From contig NZ_BAABCP010000001.1 of assembly GCF_039539005.1 (NCBI RefSeq), forward strand, positions 1,364,001 to 1,428,000: a DNA stretch of 64,000 bases. The letters are read 5' to 3'. Numbering within the stretch: the stretch's first letter is position 1; every line of letters begins with the position of its first letter. Position numbers and translations under genes: made by a program. The DNA is from Microbacterium soli (lineage in GTDB: Bacteria > Actinomycetota > Actinomycetes > Actinomycetales > Microbacteriaceae). Positions 25,811 through 34,930 of the stretch are shown in pieces. Below the pieces are notes generated by a model. The model had not been told where the DNA came from, did not search any database, and saw nothing but the letters and a program-made list of their open reading frames with translations.

Positions 25811-26670
25811 GCGGCGCGGCGGCGGCTGCCGGCGTGCAGCCGGTCCTGACCATCGACGGGGCGTCCCTGACCAGAGGTCGTCGTGAACTGTGGTCGCGGC
25901 TGGATCTGGAGATGCGCCCGGGCGAATTCGTCGCCGTGCTCGGGCCGTCCGGGTCGGGCAAGACCACGCTCCTGCGCAGCATCCTGGGGCTCCAGCGACT
26001 CTCGGCCGGCGGCATCCGCGTCGCCGGAACGTCCGTGCGGCGCGGCGACCCGCGCATCGGCTACATCCCTCAGCAGCGTCCGCTCCCGCCGGACACCAGC
26101 CTGCGCGCCCGCGACCTCGTCGCGCTGGGAGTGCACGGCACGCGCTTCGGCCTGCCGATCCCGCGTCGCGGCGACCGGGCGCGCGTGGACGCCCTGCTGG
26201 AGGGCGTCGGCGCGGCGCACTACGGCGACCGCCCGGTCGGACTGCTCTCCGGCGGAGAGCAGCAGCGGCTGCGCGTGGGACAGGCGCTGGCGGACCGGCC
26301 GGCCCTGCTGCTGTGCGACGAGCCGCTGTCGAACCTCGACCTCGCGAATCAGCGCGCCGTGACCGACATCATCGACCGGGAGCGGCGCGAGCACGGCACG
26401 GCCGTGCTGTTCGTCACCCACGACATCAATCCCATCCTCGACCGCGTCGATCGCATCCTCTACATCGCCGGCGGGCGCTTCCTGCTCGGCACGCCCGAGG
26501 AGGTGCTGCAGACGCATGTGCTGAGCAGGCTGTACGGCACCCCTGTGTTCGTGTTCCGCGCCGGAGGACGGCTGGTGGTCGTCGGCGTTCCGGATGCCGA
26601 GACCCACCACGAGACGGATGAGGAGCCCCCCGCGATGGGGCCCTCGGCCGCTCCGGGAGGCCGCGCGTGA
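25807..26670 (+). CDS. znuC: zinc/manganese ABC transporter ATP-binding protein (ZnuC-like)
   Basis: A 287-residue ATPase: Walker A GPSGSGKTTLL, Q-loop in IPQQRP, signature LLSGGEQQRL, Walker B LLLCDEPLSNLD and switch His in VTHDIN. It energises zinc import with the neighbouring permease. GTG 25807 overlaps the znuA stop; the first 16 residues are Ala-rich. The extended C-terminus (about 40 residues after the ABC domain) includes Glu/His-rich ETHHETDEE. Confidence 0.9.
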   Translation: MSGAAAAAGVQPVLTIDGASLTRGRRELWSRLDLEMRPGEFVAVLGPSGSGKTTLLRSILGLQRLSAGGIRVAGTSVRRGDPRIGYIPQQRPLPPDTSLRARDLVALGVHGTRFGLPIPRRGDRARVDALLEGVGAAHYGDRPVGLLSGGEQQRLRVGQALADRPALLLCDEPLSNLDLANQRAVTDIIDRERREHGTAVLFVTHDINPILDRVDRILYIAGGRFLLGTPEEVLQTHVLSRLYGTPVFVFRAGGRLVVVGVPDAETHHETDEEPPAMGPSAAPGGRA

Positions 26671-27521
26671 GCCCGCTGGTGGACTGGGGCGACGTCTTCT
26701 CGTTCCAGGACTACGGGCAGCTGCTGGCGCTGCTGTCGAACTCGCTGATCGCGGGCGCCGTGCTGGGCCTGGTCGGGGGGCTGACGAGTGTGTTCGTCAT
26801 GCAGCGCGACCTCGCCTTCGCCGTGCACGGCGTCAGTGAGTTGTCCTTCGCCGGCGCCGCCGCCGCGCTGCTGTTCGGCGGCAGCGTGGTGGCCGGGTCG
26901 ATCGGCGGGGCGCTGGTCGCGGCGATCCTCATCGGCGTGCTGGGCTCCCGAGCCAGGGAGCGCAATTCGATCGTGGGCGTGCTGATGCCGTTCGGGCTGG
27001 GGTTGGGCATCCTGTTCCTCTCCCTCTACGACGGTCGCGGGGCCAACCGGTTCGGCCTGCTCACCGGACAGATCGTGTCGGTCTCCAACCCCGACCTGGG
27101 CTGGCTGATCGGAATGAGCCTCGTGGTGCTGCTGGGTCTGCTGCTGATGTGGCATCCGCTGCGCTTCGACTCCCTCGACCCGGAGTCCGCCGCGGCGCGC
27201 GGCGTGCCGGTGCGCACCGTGAGCCTGCTGTTCATGGTGCTGCTGGGGCTCATCGTCGCCGTCAGCGTGCACATCATCGGCGCGCTCCTGGTGATGGCGC
27301 TGCTGGTCACCCCGGCGGCCGCGGCGATGCGCCTGACGGCGGGACCCGTGGCCGTGCCGGTGCTGGCGGCGCTGTTCGGCGTCGTGGCGGCCGTCGGCGG
27401 CATCCTGCTGGCCCTGGCGGGGACCCTCCCGGTCAGCCCCTACATCACGACGATCTCGTTCCTCATCTACGGCGGGTGCTGGGCGGTGCAGCGGGTCCGC
27501 GGACGCGTGCGCCGCACCTGA
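26667..27521 (+). CDS. znuB: zinc/manganese ABC transporter permease (ZnuB-like)
   Basis: A 284-residue ABC-3 family membrane protein with eight or nine helices. AFAVHGVSELSFAGAA and VHIIGALLVMALLVTPAAAA are the conserved family blocks. It overlaps the ATPase gene by GTGA and completes the znuA-C-B transport operon, likely repressed as a unit by zinc-loaded Zur. Confidence 0.9.
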   Translation: MSPLVDWGDVFSFQDYGQLLALLSNSLIAGAVLGLVGGLTSVFVMQRDLAFAVHGVSELSFAGAAAALLFGGSVVAGSIGGALVAAILIGVLGSRARERNSIVGVLMPFGLGLGILFLSLYDGRGANRFGLLTGQIVSVSNPDLGWLIGMSLVVLLGLLLMWHPLRFDSLDPESAAARGVPVRTVSLLFMVLLGLIVAVSVHIIGALLVMALLVTPAAAAMRLTAGPVAVPVLAALFGVVAAVGGILLALAGTLPVSPYITTISFLIYGGCWAVQRVRGRVRRT

Positions 27522-27617
27522 CGATCGGCCCGGAAGACGGCGGGAGGGGCTTCGCCGCGCTCGCGGAGATGACATCATGGATGCCGGGGGCCGACGAGTT
27601 CAGAAAGGTGACGTCCG

Positions 27618-29036
27618 GTGAGCGAGACGCACGAGTCCGACAACGCGCAGAACGGCGACTTCTTCGACCAGCTGCTGACCACGGCGCCCAGGGAGCACGC
27701 CTCCTTCACCCAGGCGTTCCGCGGTTACGACAAGGCGGAGGTGGACGCTGCGCTCGCGACGCTGCGAGACCAGGTGGCGCGACTGACCGAGGACCGGGAC
27801 GGCATGGAGGCCCGTCACCGCAGCGAGCTGGAGGCGCTGCACGCCGAGCACGAGCGGGCGCTGGCGGATGCCGTCGCGGGCAATGACGCCCGGCTCGCCC
27901 GGCTGGAGGAGGAGCTGGCCGCCGCCCGCGCGCAGGCCGAGGAGGCCGCGACGCAGGTCAGCGCGCTGGCCACCGAGCTCAGCGACGCGCCCAAGGACGG
28001 CGACGAGCCGCAGAGCCGACAGCAGTTCGAGGCCGTGCTGCGTGTCGCCGAGGAGCAGGCCAGTGTGCTCATCCACAACGCCGCCACACAGGCGGAGCGG
28101 CTGCTGGCCGCCGCCCGTGAGGAGGCCGAGGCCAAGCGCGCCGAGCTGGCCGCCGACGTGGCCCGCATCACCGAGCAGGCCGAGCACGACGCGGACCAGG
28201 TGCGGCTGAAGATCGAGACCGAGCTGACCGCGCACGAGGCGCGGCTGGAGCGCGAGTCCGCGCACGCCGCGGAGAAGGTCGCGCAGGCCGAGCAGGAGGC
28301 GGCCGCCATCCGCACCGAGGCGGAGAAGGGCGCCGCCGCGCTGCGCGCCATGGTCACCCGCGAGACGACGGACATGCGGGCGGATGCCGAGCGCGAGGTG
28401 CGCGAGATGAACGCCCGCGTCCTGGAGTTCGAGGAGACGCTCACGCGCCGTCAGGACGACGCGCAGCAGGAGTTCCTCGTGCTGCACAACCAGGCGGTCG
28501 CGCACGCGGAGCGCATCACGACGGACGCCAACGAGCAGGTCGCCGCGTCGCTGGAGCATGCGCAGCGCATCTCGGCCAAGGCCGAGGACTACGAGCGCCT
28601 GATGCGCTCGCAGGCACAGGCCATCGAGGCCGAGGCGCAGGTGAAGGCTCGGGAGACTCTGGAGCGCGCGCGGGCGAAGGCGCAGAAGATCATCGACTCG
28701 GTCACCGGCCACGCGACGGTCGCCCTGCGCGACGCCGAGGACCGCACGCGTCAGCTGCGGTGGCAGCAGCAGCAGCTGACCAGCTTCATGGCGGAGGTGC
28801 GCGAGCTCATCCGCCCGGAGGGCGTGCTGACCAAGCCCGCCTCCGAGGAGTCCGAGGGCTCCGAGGGCGCGGTCCCCGCCCCCGCCGACGTCGACGACGC
28901 CGTGCTCGACGACCTGATCGACGACGAGACCGGTGGCGCCGAGCTCGACGGTGCGGGCGAGACCGACGACTTCGACGACGCCGAGGCGCCCGAGGACGAG
29001 GCGGAGCTCGCCGAGGACGAGACCACTCGCGCCTGA
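27618..29036 (+). CDS. DivIVA-domain coiled-coil protein
   Basis: A 472-residue protein. FTQAFRGYDKAEVDAAL (about 30-48) is the DivIVA/GpsB N-terminal motif, followed by about 350 residues of Ala/Glu/Arg-rich coiled coil and a very acidic tail from about 400. No membrane helix or signal. DivIVA-type proteins organise polar growth and septa in actinobacteria; this long version resembles Scy/FilP-like scaffolds. GTG 27618 follows AGAAAGGTG. It lies between znuB and zur on the same strand with a 96-base gap, so it may or may not belong to the zinc locus. Confidence 0.8.
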   Translation: MSETHESDNAQNGDFFDQLLTTAPREHASFTQAFRGYDKAEVDAALATLRDQVARLTEDRDGMEARHRSELEALHAEHERALADAVAGNDARLARLEEELAAARAQAEEAATQVSALATELSDAPKDGDEPQSRQQFEAVLRVAEEQASVLIHNAATQAERLLAAAREEAEAKRAELAADVARITEQAEHDADQVRLKIETELTAHEARLERESAHAAEKVAQAEQEAAAIRTEAEKGAAALRAMVTRETTDMRADAEREVREMNARVLEFEETLTRRQDDAQQEFLVLHNQAVAHAERITTDANEQVAASLEHAQRISAKAEDYERLMRSQAQAIEAEAQVKARETLERARAKAQKIIDSVTGHATVALRDAEDRTRQLRWQQQQLTSFMAEVRELIRPEGVLTKPASEESEGSEGAVPAPADVDDAVLDDLIDDETGGAELDGAGETDDFDDAEAPEDEAELAEDETTRA

Positions 29037-29083
29037 GCGCCGTCCCGGGCCGGACTCCCAGCCGCCCGGCCTAGACTCGGAGC

Positions 29084-29518
29084 ATGGCTCAGCGGAACAC
29101 CTGGCAGCGGGAGCGCGTGCGCGACGCACTCGCCGATGCCGAGGGCTTCGTGAGCGCGCAGACCCTGCACGCCGACCTGCGCCAGGCCAACACCGGCATC
29201 GGCCTGGCCACCGTGTACCGGGCGCTGGCGGGGCTGGCCGCCACCGGAGAAGCCGACTCGCTGCAGAGTCCCGAGGGCGAGGCGCTCTACCGCGCCTGCC
29301 GCACGCAGGGCCATCATCACCACCTGATCTGCCGCTCCTGCGGGCGGGCCGTGGAGATCGAGGCCAAGGACGTCGAGCAGTGGGCGCAGCGCGTCGCCGC
29401 GCAGAACGGCTTCCGCGACCCCGAGCACGTCGTCGACATCTTCGGGCTGTGCGCGGACTGTGCGCGGCGCCGCGACCAGGAGGACGTGGACGCCGAGCGA
29501 GCGGGAGCGGACGAGTGA
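29084..29518 (+). CDS. zur: Fur family zinc-responsive regulator (Zur-like)
   Basis: A 144-residue Fur-family repressor: N-terminal winged helix (TWQRERVRDALADAEGFVSAQTLHADL...GLATVYRAL), the HHHHLICRSCG metal segment, and C-terminal IFGLCADCARRR, giving two CxxC pairs for a structural zinc. Adjacency to a zinc transporter and a Zur-type box upstream of znuA points to Zur rather than Fur. ATG 29084 follows TAGACT by 6 bases, a leaderless pattern. It overlaps the permease gene by GTGA. Confidence 0.9.
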   Translation: MAQRNTWQRERVRDALADAEGFVSAQTLHADLRQANTGIGLATVYRALAGLAATGEADSLQSPEGEALYRACRTQGHHHHLICRSCGRAVEIEAKDVEQWAQRVAAQNGFRDPEHVVDIFGLCADCARRRDQEDVDAERAGADE

Positions 29519-30585
29519 CGTCAGCCCCGCCGCGGATGCCGGAGCCGGTGTCTTCACGCAGAGCATCCGGCACCGCGGCGCACGTGCACAGGCATCCGCC
29601 GCGCCGCGTGCCCACCGGACGCGCGGTGATCATCGGCGTCGTCGTGCTGGCCGTGCTCGTGCTCGTGGACGTCTTCGTGCCGACGCTGTTCGGGGACCCG
29701 CTGCCCGCCCGTGCGCAGGACGGACTGACCCTCACGATGAGCGTGCTCATCGAGGCGTTGCCGTGGGTGATGGTCGGCGTGGTGCTCTCGATCGTCGTGG
29801 AGGTGTGGCTGCCGGCGGATGCCGTGCAGCGCTGGCTGCCCGCGACCGCCTGGGTGCGAAGGGCGGTGCTCTCGCTGCTGGGCATGGTCATCCCGGTCTG
29901 CGAGTGCGGCAACGTGCCCTTCGCCCGAGGGCTGATGATGCGGGGCCTCGCGCCCGCGGAGGCGCTGACGTTCCTCATCGCCGCGCCCATCGTCAACCCC
30001 ATCGTCATCCTCACCACCCACGCGGCGTTCGGATGGGACGGGGGCATCCTCGTCGCGCGACTCGTGGGCGGATACCTCATCGCGAACCTCATCGGCTGGA
30101 TCTACAGCAGGCATCCCGACCCGCAGGCGCTGCTGACGGACCGCTTCGTGGAGACCTGCGAGCAGGTGGTCCACGAGCCCGGAACCCCCATGCGCCGCAG
30201 CCTCGTGCAGCTGCTCGTCGAGCTGCGAGCGGTGATGCCCGCCCTCGTGATCGGCTCGGCACTGGCCGGGGCCGTGCAGGTGCTCGTCCCGCGGGGCGTG
30301 CTGCTGGCGGTCGGGTCGAACCCGGTGCTGTCGATCCTCGCGATGGTGGCGCTGGCCATGACCGTCGCGATCTGCTCGAACGTGGACGCGTTCTTCGCGC
30401 TGTCGTTCGCCTCCACGTTCTCGGCGGGCGCCGTCATCGCGTTCCTGCTGGTGGGACCGCTCGTGGACGTGAAGATGCTCGCCCTGCTGCGCACCACCTT
30501 CACGGCACGGGTGCTGGCGGGGCTGGTGGGGGTCGTCGTGCTCGGCGCCTGCGCCATCGGGATCGGGGTGAACGTCTTTGGCTGA
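29515..30585 (+). CDS. YraQ/DUF318-type permease
   Basis: A 356-residue protein with about nine hydrophobic helices. The signature GMVIPVCECGNVPFARGL, with two Cys in CEC, and a second-half ICSNVDAFFALSF block mark the family of predicted permeases. Members often pair with a TIGR03943-type subunit, as here, and tend to sit near metal genes. The N-terminal 35 residues are basic and His-containing. Coupled to zur by GTGA and overlapping the next gene by 8 bases. Confidence 0.88.
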   Translation: MTSAPPRMPEPVSSRRASGTAAHVHRHPPRRVPTGRAVIIGVVVLAVLVLVDVFVPTLFGDPLPARAQDGLTLTMSVLIEALPWVMVGVVLSIVVEVWLPADAVQRWLPATAWVRRAVLSLLGMVIPVCECGNVPFARGLMMRGLAPAEALTFLIAAPIVNPIVILTTHAAFGWDGGILVARLVGGYLIANLIGWIYSRHPDPQALLTDRFVETCEQVVHEPGTPMRRSLVQLLVELRAVMPALVIGSALAGAVQVLVPRGVLLAVGSNPVLSILAMVALAMTVAICSNVDAFFALSFASTFSAGAVIAFLLVGPLVDVKMLALLRTTFTARVLAGLVGVVVLGACAIGIGVNVFG

Positions 30586-31393
30586 TCAGCATGCCGCGGA
30601 CACCCCCGCCGGCACGTCGCACATGCCCACCGGGCAGAGCCTGCTGCACGCCCTGAGCTCGCGGTGGCTGGGACTGGGACTCGCGACCGTGGTGGCCGTG
30701 GTGACCCTGGAACTCGGTGCGACCGGGCGCCTCACGCTGTACATCAGCCCCGGTACGGTCTGGTTCGCCTGTGCGGCGGCCGCCGCGACGCTCGCAGCCG
30801 CCGTCTGGTCCTTCGTCCTGCCGCCCGGCGCCGAGGGCGACCACGATCACACGCACGCCGCGACCGGTGCATCCGCGTCGGCCCTGCGTCGCCGGGCACT
30901 GCAGACCACCGGTGTCGTGACCGGTGGCGTCCTCGCCTCCGCGGTGGTGCTGGCCGCCCTCGTTCTGCCGCCGGCATCCCTCTCCGCGGAGCTGGCCGTG
31001 TCGAGGGCGGGGGAGACGCCCGTGCTGTTCGCCGGTGCCGACGACGTGACGCTGGGCATCGCCGACACCACGACGTTCGGGGTGGGGGACTGGGCGAGCG
31101 CGTTCGCCACGGCCACGCGCCCGGAGGACTACGACGGCGCCTCGGTCTCGCTGACCGGCTTCGTCACGCCGGGGGACGGCGATGGCATCGGACTGACCCG
31201 CATGACCATCACGCACTGCGTGATCGACGCGCAGCCCGCGACCGTGCCGCTGGGCGGGGTCACCGAGAAGTACGCCACCGGTCAGTGGATCGAGGTGTCC
31301 GGCACCGTTCGCGCCGACGCCGACGGCACGCTGCGCATCGACCCGGACTCGGTGCGCCGGATCAGCGAGCCGAAGGATCCGTATGAGTACTGA
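30578..31393 (+). CDS. TIGR03943 family putative permease subunit
   Basis: A 271-residue protein with two or three N-terminal helices (about 30-85), a His-rich cytoplasmic loop (GDHDHTHAATG), a further helix (about 110-132) and a C-terminal soluble domain with TGFVTPGDGDGIGLTRMTITHCVIDAQPA, the family core. It usually works with the YraQ-type permease encoded just upstream. A TTG start at 30578, overlapping the permease by 8 bases, is inferred. The His-rich segment suggests metal binding, consistent with the zinc setting. Confidence 0.85.
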   Translation: MADQHAADTPAGTSHMPTGQSLLHALSSRWLGLGLATVVAVVTLELGATGRLTLYISPGTVWFACAAAAATLAAAVWSFVLPPGAEGDHDHTHAATGASASALRRRALQTTGVVTGGVLASAVVLAALVLPPASLSAELAVSRAGETPVLFAGADDVTLGIADTTTFGVGDWASAFATATRPEDYDGASVSLTGFVTPGDGDGIGLTRMTITHCVIDAQPATVPLGGVTEKYATGQWIEVSGTVRADADGTLRIDPDSVRRISEPKDPYEY

Positions 31394-33095
31394 CGGATCG
31401 GATGTCGGCGCCCCGCGCACCCGTGCGGAGTTGCGCGCGCAGCGCGCCGCACAGGCAGCCCGCGAGGCGGCGCAGGCGGCGGAAGCCGGGCCGTCGACTC
31501 CCGAGTCCGAGACGGCGGATGCCGGGCAGCAGGCGCCGGAGGTTCCCGCCGTCCCCGCACCCACGACCCCCATCTCCGTCGGCCTCTCGGTGCCGGTCCC
31601 CGAGTCGGACGCACACATCGGACCCGCCTCGGCGGGACGATCGCATCCGCACGCGGCGACGCCCTCCGCATCGCCGTCCCCCGCATCGCAGCGGGATCCG
31701 GCGTCGCCGCACCGAGACCGGCGCGGCGGTCGTCGCTTCGCCGTCACGATGACGTCGGTGCTGGGCGCGCTCGCCCTCGTCGTGGGCGTGCTGGGCGCCG
31801 TCAGCCTCACGCAGGGGCCGCGCATCAGCGACACGCAGGTCGACGCCGCACAGGCCATCGAGACCTCCGGCAGCAGGCTCATCCTCACCACCACCCAGCG
31901 GCTGGACGACGTCGACCCCGAGCGGGTCACCGTCGAACCCGCCGTGCCCTTCACCGTCGACACGGCCGGACGCAGCATCGGCATCCGCTTCACCGTCCCG
32001 CTGCACGACTCGACGACCTACCGCGTCACCGTCAGCGACGTGTCGGCGGCCGGCGGCGGTCCGGCATCCGATCTGGAGACCTCGTTCACCACGCCGGCGT
32101 CGAGCATCCTCCTGCTGCAGCGCGCCCCCGGAGACGAGGACGACACGATCTTCCTCGCCGACCTCAGCGGCGAACGGGCCACGCCCGTGTTCCGGCATCC
32201 GCGCATCGACGACTACCGCGCCACCTCGCGGCTGATCGTCGTCACCGTCCAGGAGGACGACGGATCCCGGCTCGTGGTGATGAACCGCGACGGCTCGGAC
32301 CAGCGCGAGCTGACCCTCCCCGGCGAGGGCTACGTCTCCTCCGTGCAGGTCTCCGACCGCGGCGGACTCGTCGGCTACAGTTACTCTGACCGCGACCTCA
32401 CCGAGACCTCGGGGCGCGCCAGCGTGCTGGTCACCCAGCCGCTGAACGGCGCGGAAGAGCCGCGCATCGTGCAGGTCGAGGGGTCGGACGCCAGCATGGC
32501 GGAGTGGCAGTTCGTGCCGGACTCCTCCTCGCTGCTGTTCATCGACTTCGATGGGGCGCTCGGCGTGGAGGACGCCTCTGCGGACACCGGCGTGAAGTCG
32601 ATGGGCGTGGCCGCCGGCATCCTCGGCATCACGCGCGGCACCTACACCGCCATCATCGAGCGCACCGACGGCAGCATCGTGCAGCTCGATCTCACGGGCG
32701 GCCGCGAGACGCCGCTGCCGGCATCCGACCCCGACTACGGCGACGCCGATGCCATCGTCCCCTTCCCCGGCGGGACGCTGCGGCACATCGTGCAGCGCGA
32801 CGAGTCCGGCATGCCCACGGGCCAGGCCGTCGTGCGGGTTGACGACGACGGCTCCGCCCGCGTCATCAGCGAGGTGAGCGGAACGGATGCCATCCCGCAG
32901 ACCTGCGCGTCGCCCAGCGGCCAGTACGCGGCCGTCGTGATCGCCCCGGACCTGCCCACCAACGCGTACGACGACCTGCTGCTGCCGCTGCCGACGACCC
33001 TGCACACCCAGCTCATCGACCTGGGCGGAACGGAGAAGCTGCCCACCCTGAGCGGCTTCGACATCTCCTGGTGCGGGCAGGCGCCGCTGCCGTGA
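31383..33095 (+). CDS. membrane-anchored protein with beta-propeller-like extracytoplasmic region
   Basis: A 570-residue protein. Residues 1-115 are disordered (Ala/Pro/Ser-rich), one membrane helix spans about 118-140, an Ig-like domain follows (TVEPAVPFTVDTAGRSIGIRFTV), and residues about 240-560 show repeated strands resembling a TolB/WD-like propeller (VVMNRDGSDQRELTLPGEG). Its start overlaps the preceding gene by 11 bases, so it belongs to the same transcript as the permease pair. No enzymatic motif. Possibly a surface scaffold or sensor; the role is unknown. Confidence 0.65.
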   Translation: MSTDGSDVGAPRTRAELRAQRAAQAAREAAQAAEAGPSTPESETADAGQQAPEVPAVPAPTTPISVGLSVPVPESDAHIGPASAGRSHPHAATPSASPSPASQRDPASPHRDRRGGRRFAVTMTSVLGALALVVGVLGAVSLTQGPRISDTQVDAAQAIETSGSRLILTTTQRLDDVDPERVTVEPAVPFTVDTAGRSIGIRFTVPLHDSTTYRVTVSDVSAAGGGPASDLETSFTTPASSILLLQRAPGDEDDTIFLADLSGERATPVFRHPRIDDYRATSRLIVVTVQEDDGSRLVVMNRDGSDQRELTLPGEGYVSSVQVSDRGGLVGYSYSDRDLTETSGRASVLVTQPLNGAEEPRIVQVEGSDASMAEWQFVPDSSSLLFIDFDGALGVEDASADTGVKSMGVAAGILGITRGTYTAIIERTDGSIVQLDLTGGRETPLPASDPDYGDADAIVPFPGGTLRHIVQRDESGMPTGQAVVRVDDDGSARVISEVSGTDAIPQTCASPSGQYAAVVIAPDLPTNAYDDLLLPLPTTLHTQLIDLGGTEKLPTLSGFDISWCGQAPLP

Positions 33096-33153
33096 CCATC
33101 GTCGCGGTCCCGCCCGTGGGCAGGCGGGGGAACCCGGGACTCGAGGAGGAGAG

Positions 33154-33840
33154 ATGACGCGCACCGCTGATCGCACGGACCTGATGGGACTGCCGCTGGA
33201 CGTCGCCCCGCGCCTGCTGGGCGCGCAGCTGGTGACCGTCGTCGACGGGGTGGAGACGCGGCTGCGGATCACCGAGGTCGAGGCGTACCACGGCAAGGGC
33301 ACCGGGCCCGTCCCCGACCCCGGCTCGCATGCGCGGATGGGCTACACGGCGCGCAACGCCACCATGTGGGGGGAACCCGGTCACCTGTACGTGTACCTCA
33401 GTCACGGCATCCACTCCTGCATCAACGTCGTCTGCGGGCCCGAGGGGGAGGCGGGCGGTGTGCTGCTGCGCGCCGGCGAGGTGGTCGCCGGCGAGGAGGC
33501 CGCGGCGGAGCGCCGCCGGGTGCCGACGCCCCTCAGCCGCACCGCGCGTCGCGACCTGGCCCGTGGACCGGGGCGTCTCGCCCAGGCGGTCGGTCTGCGG
33601 CATGCGCTGCACGACGGCATCGACATCGTCTCCGGCGCGGAGATGAACGGCGCCGTCGCACGGGTCCTGCTGGACGAGCCGGTCGCGGAGGTGTCCGTAG
33701 GCCCGCGCGTGGGCATCGCCGGCACAGCCGGGACGATGGCGTTCCCGTGGCGGTTCTGGATCACGGGTGAGGCGACGGTCTCCCCGTTCCGGTGGGGACG
33801 CGGTGCGGCCGAGGCCGCCGCCGCGCTCGACGCCGGCTGA
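33154..33840 (+). CDS. DNA-3-methyladenine glycosylase (AAG/MPG family)
   Basis: A 228-residue base-excision enzyme. RITEVEAYHG holds the catalytic Glu, and SHARMGYTARNATMWGEPGHLYVYLSHGIHSCINVVCG is the AAG core (positions 33330-33435). It removes alkylated purines such as 3-methyladenine and hypoxanthine. ATG 33154 follows GAGGAGGAG. It appears monocistronic, with a 25-base tandem repeat directly downstream. Confidence 0.92.
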   Translation: MTRTADRTDLMGLPLDVAPRLLGAQLVTVVDGVETRLRITEVEAYHGKGTGPVPDPGSHARMGYTARNATMWGEPGHLYVYLSHGIHSCINVVCGPEGEAGGVLLRAGEVVAGEEAAAERRRVPTPLSRTARRDLARGPGRLAQAVGLRHALHDGIDIVSGAEMNGAVARVLLDEPVAEVSVGPRVGIAGTAGTMAFPWRFWITGEATVSPFRWGRGAAEAAAALDAG

Positions 33841-33848
33841 CGGGCGGC

Positions 33849-33898
33849 GCGCCTCCCCGCGGAACTCGCCGTTGCGCCTCCCCGCGGAACTCGCCGTT
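33849..33898. repeat. two perfect tandem copies of a 25-base unit
   Basis: The unit beginning GCGCCTCCCCGCGG occurs at 33849-33873 and again, unchanged, at 33874-33898. It lies in the 76-base gap between two convergent genes. No hairpin of note forms within one unit. Confidence 0.9.
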
Positions 33899-33916
33899 GC
33901 GGGTCCCGGGAACGGT

Positions 33917-34930
33917 TCAGCCGTGCTGCGCGGCGCACCCGCAGGACTCGCGGACGCGCAAGTGCGTGAACAGTGCGCGATGGTGGCGTGACGCGGTGGG
34001 ATCCGTCAGCAACTGCACGGCGACCTCCGCCATCTGCTCCAGCGGCTGGACCGCCGTGGTCAGTCTCGGCCACACGAAGTCGGCGGCGATCGTGCCGTCG
34101 AAGGAGACGACGGCGATGTCGTCCGGCACACGCACTCCGCGCTCGCCGAACGCGGCCAGCATGCCGATGCCGATCTGATCGGAGGCCGCGAGGACCGCGC
34201 GGGGCAGGGAGGGCAGGCGCATGAGCTCGACGGCCGCGTCGTAGCCGCCCTGATACCCGAAGGGCGTGTGCAGGAGCGGACCGAGCGGAAGCCGTGCGGC
34301 GGAGAGCGCTTCGCGCCACCCCCGTTCGCGCTCGTCGTAGCGGGCGGCGCTGCCGGCGAACGCGATGTCGCGGTAGCCGTGGCCGATCAGGTGCTCGCAC
34401 GCCTCCCGGGCGCCCCGGGCGAAGTCCACGCCCACGCTGTGCAGGTCGTCGGTCTCGCCGAACTGGCCCATCACGACGGCGGGGATGCCCAGCGAGTGGA
34501 CCACCGACTGCTCGCCGGAGGTGAGCACGTCGGCGATGATGAGCCCCGCGATCTGGCGGGAGGCGAGGTCGCGGATCTGGTCCGCGGTGGGCACCTGCGT
34601 GCGGTCGGAGTTCACGATCAGCAGGGAGCGGCCGGCATCCGCGGTCGCCTGATCCAGTGCATGGCACAGCTCTGCGAAGAACGGGCTGCGGTTGTCGTGC
34701 ACGAGCAGGCCGAACATGTCGGCCGATCCCATCGACAGCGCGCGGGCGGCGGCGTTGGGCCGGTAGCCCAGCACGCGCACGGCATCCAGCACCCGCTCCC
34801 GGGTCAGCGGGGCGACGTTCTTCGGGCCGCCGTTGAGCACGTAGCTGACGACGGCGGTGCTCACCCCCGCGTAGCGGGCCACGTCCGCGCGGGTCACCGG
34901 TCGGGTGCGCCGATCAGCCAACCGGGTCAC
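33917..34930 (-). CDS. LacI family transcriptional regulator
   Basis: A 337-residue regulator: helix-turn-helix VTRADVARYAGVSTAVVSYVLNGG with hinge helix (NAAARALSMG), then a periplasmic-binding-type sugar domain (LLVHDNRSPFFAEL, AVLAASDQIGIGML, VVSFDGT). GTG 34930 gives the usual short N-terminus. It overlaps the 3' end of the upstream oxidoreductase gene by 17 bases, so the two are cotranscribed. It probably controls the divergent sugar ABC operon. The inducer is unknown. Confidence 0.9.
   Translation of the reverse strand: MTRLADRRTRPVTRADVARYAGVSTAVVSYVLNGGPKNVAPLTRERVLDAVRVLGYRPNAAARALSMGSADMFGLLVHDNRSPFFAELCHALDQATADAGRSLLIVNSDRTQVPTADQIRDLASRQIAGLIIADVLTSGEQSVVHSLGIPAVVMGQFGETDDLHSVGVDFARGAREACEHLIGHGYRDIAFAGSAARYDERERGWREALSAARLPLGPLLHTPFGYQGGYDAAVELMRLPSLPRAVLAASDQIGIGMLAAFGERGVRVPDDIAVVSFDGTIAADFVWPRLTTAVQPLEQMAEVAVQLLTDPTASRHHRALFTHLRVRESCGCAAQHG

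Noticed and set aside
27600..30092. 830-codon open frame on the minus strand opposite the DivIVA-like, zur and permease genes
   Set aside because: Its Leu/Arg/Gly-rich, repetitive translation is the shadow of the coiled-coil codons; three recognisable genes occupy the other strand.
31362..33302. 646-codon minus-strand frame opposite the propeller-like gene
   Set aside because: No motif, and the plus-strand frame has signal-anchor and domain structure with overlapping neighbours.
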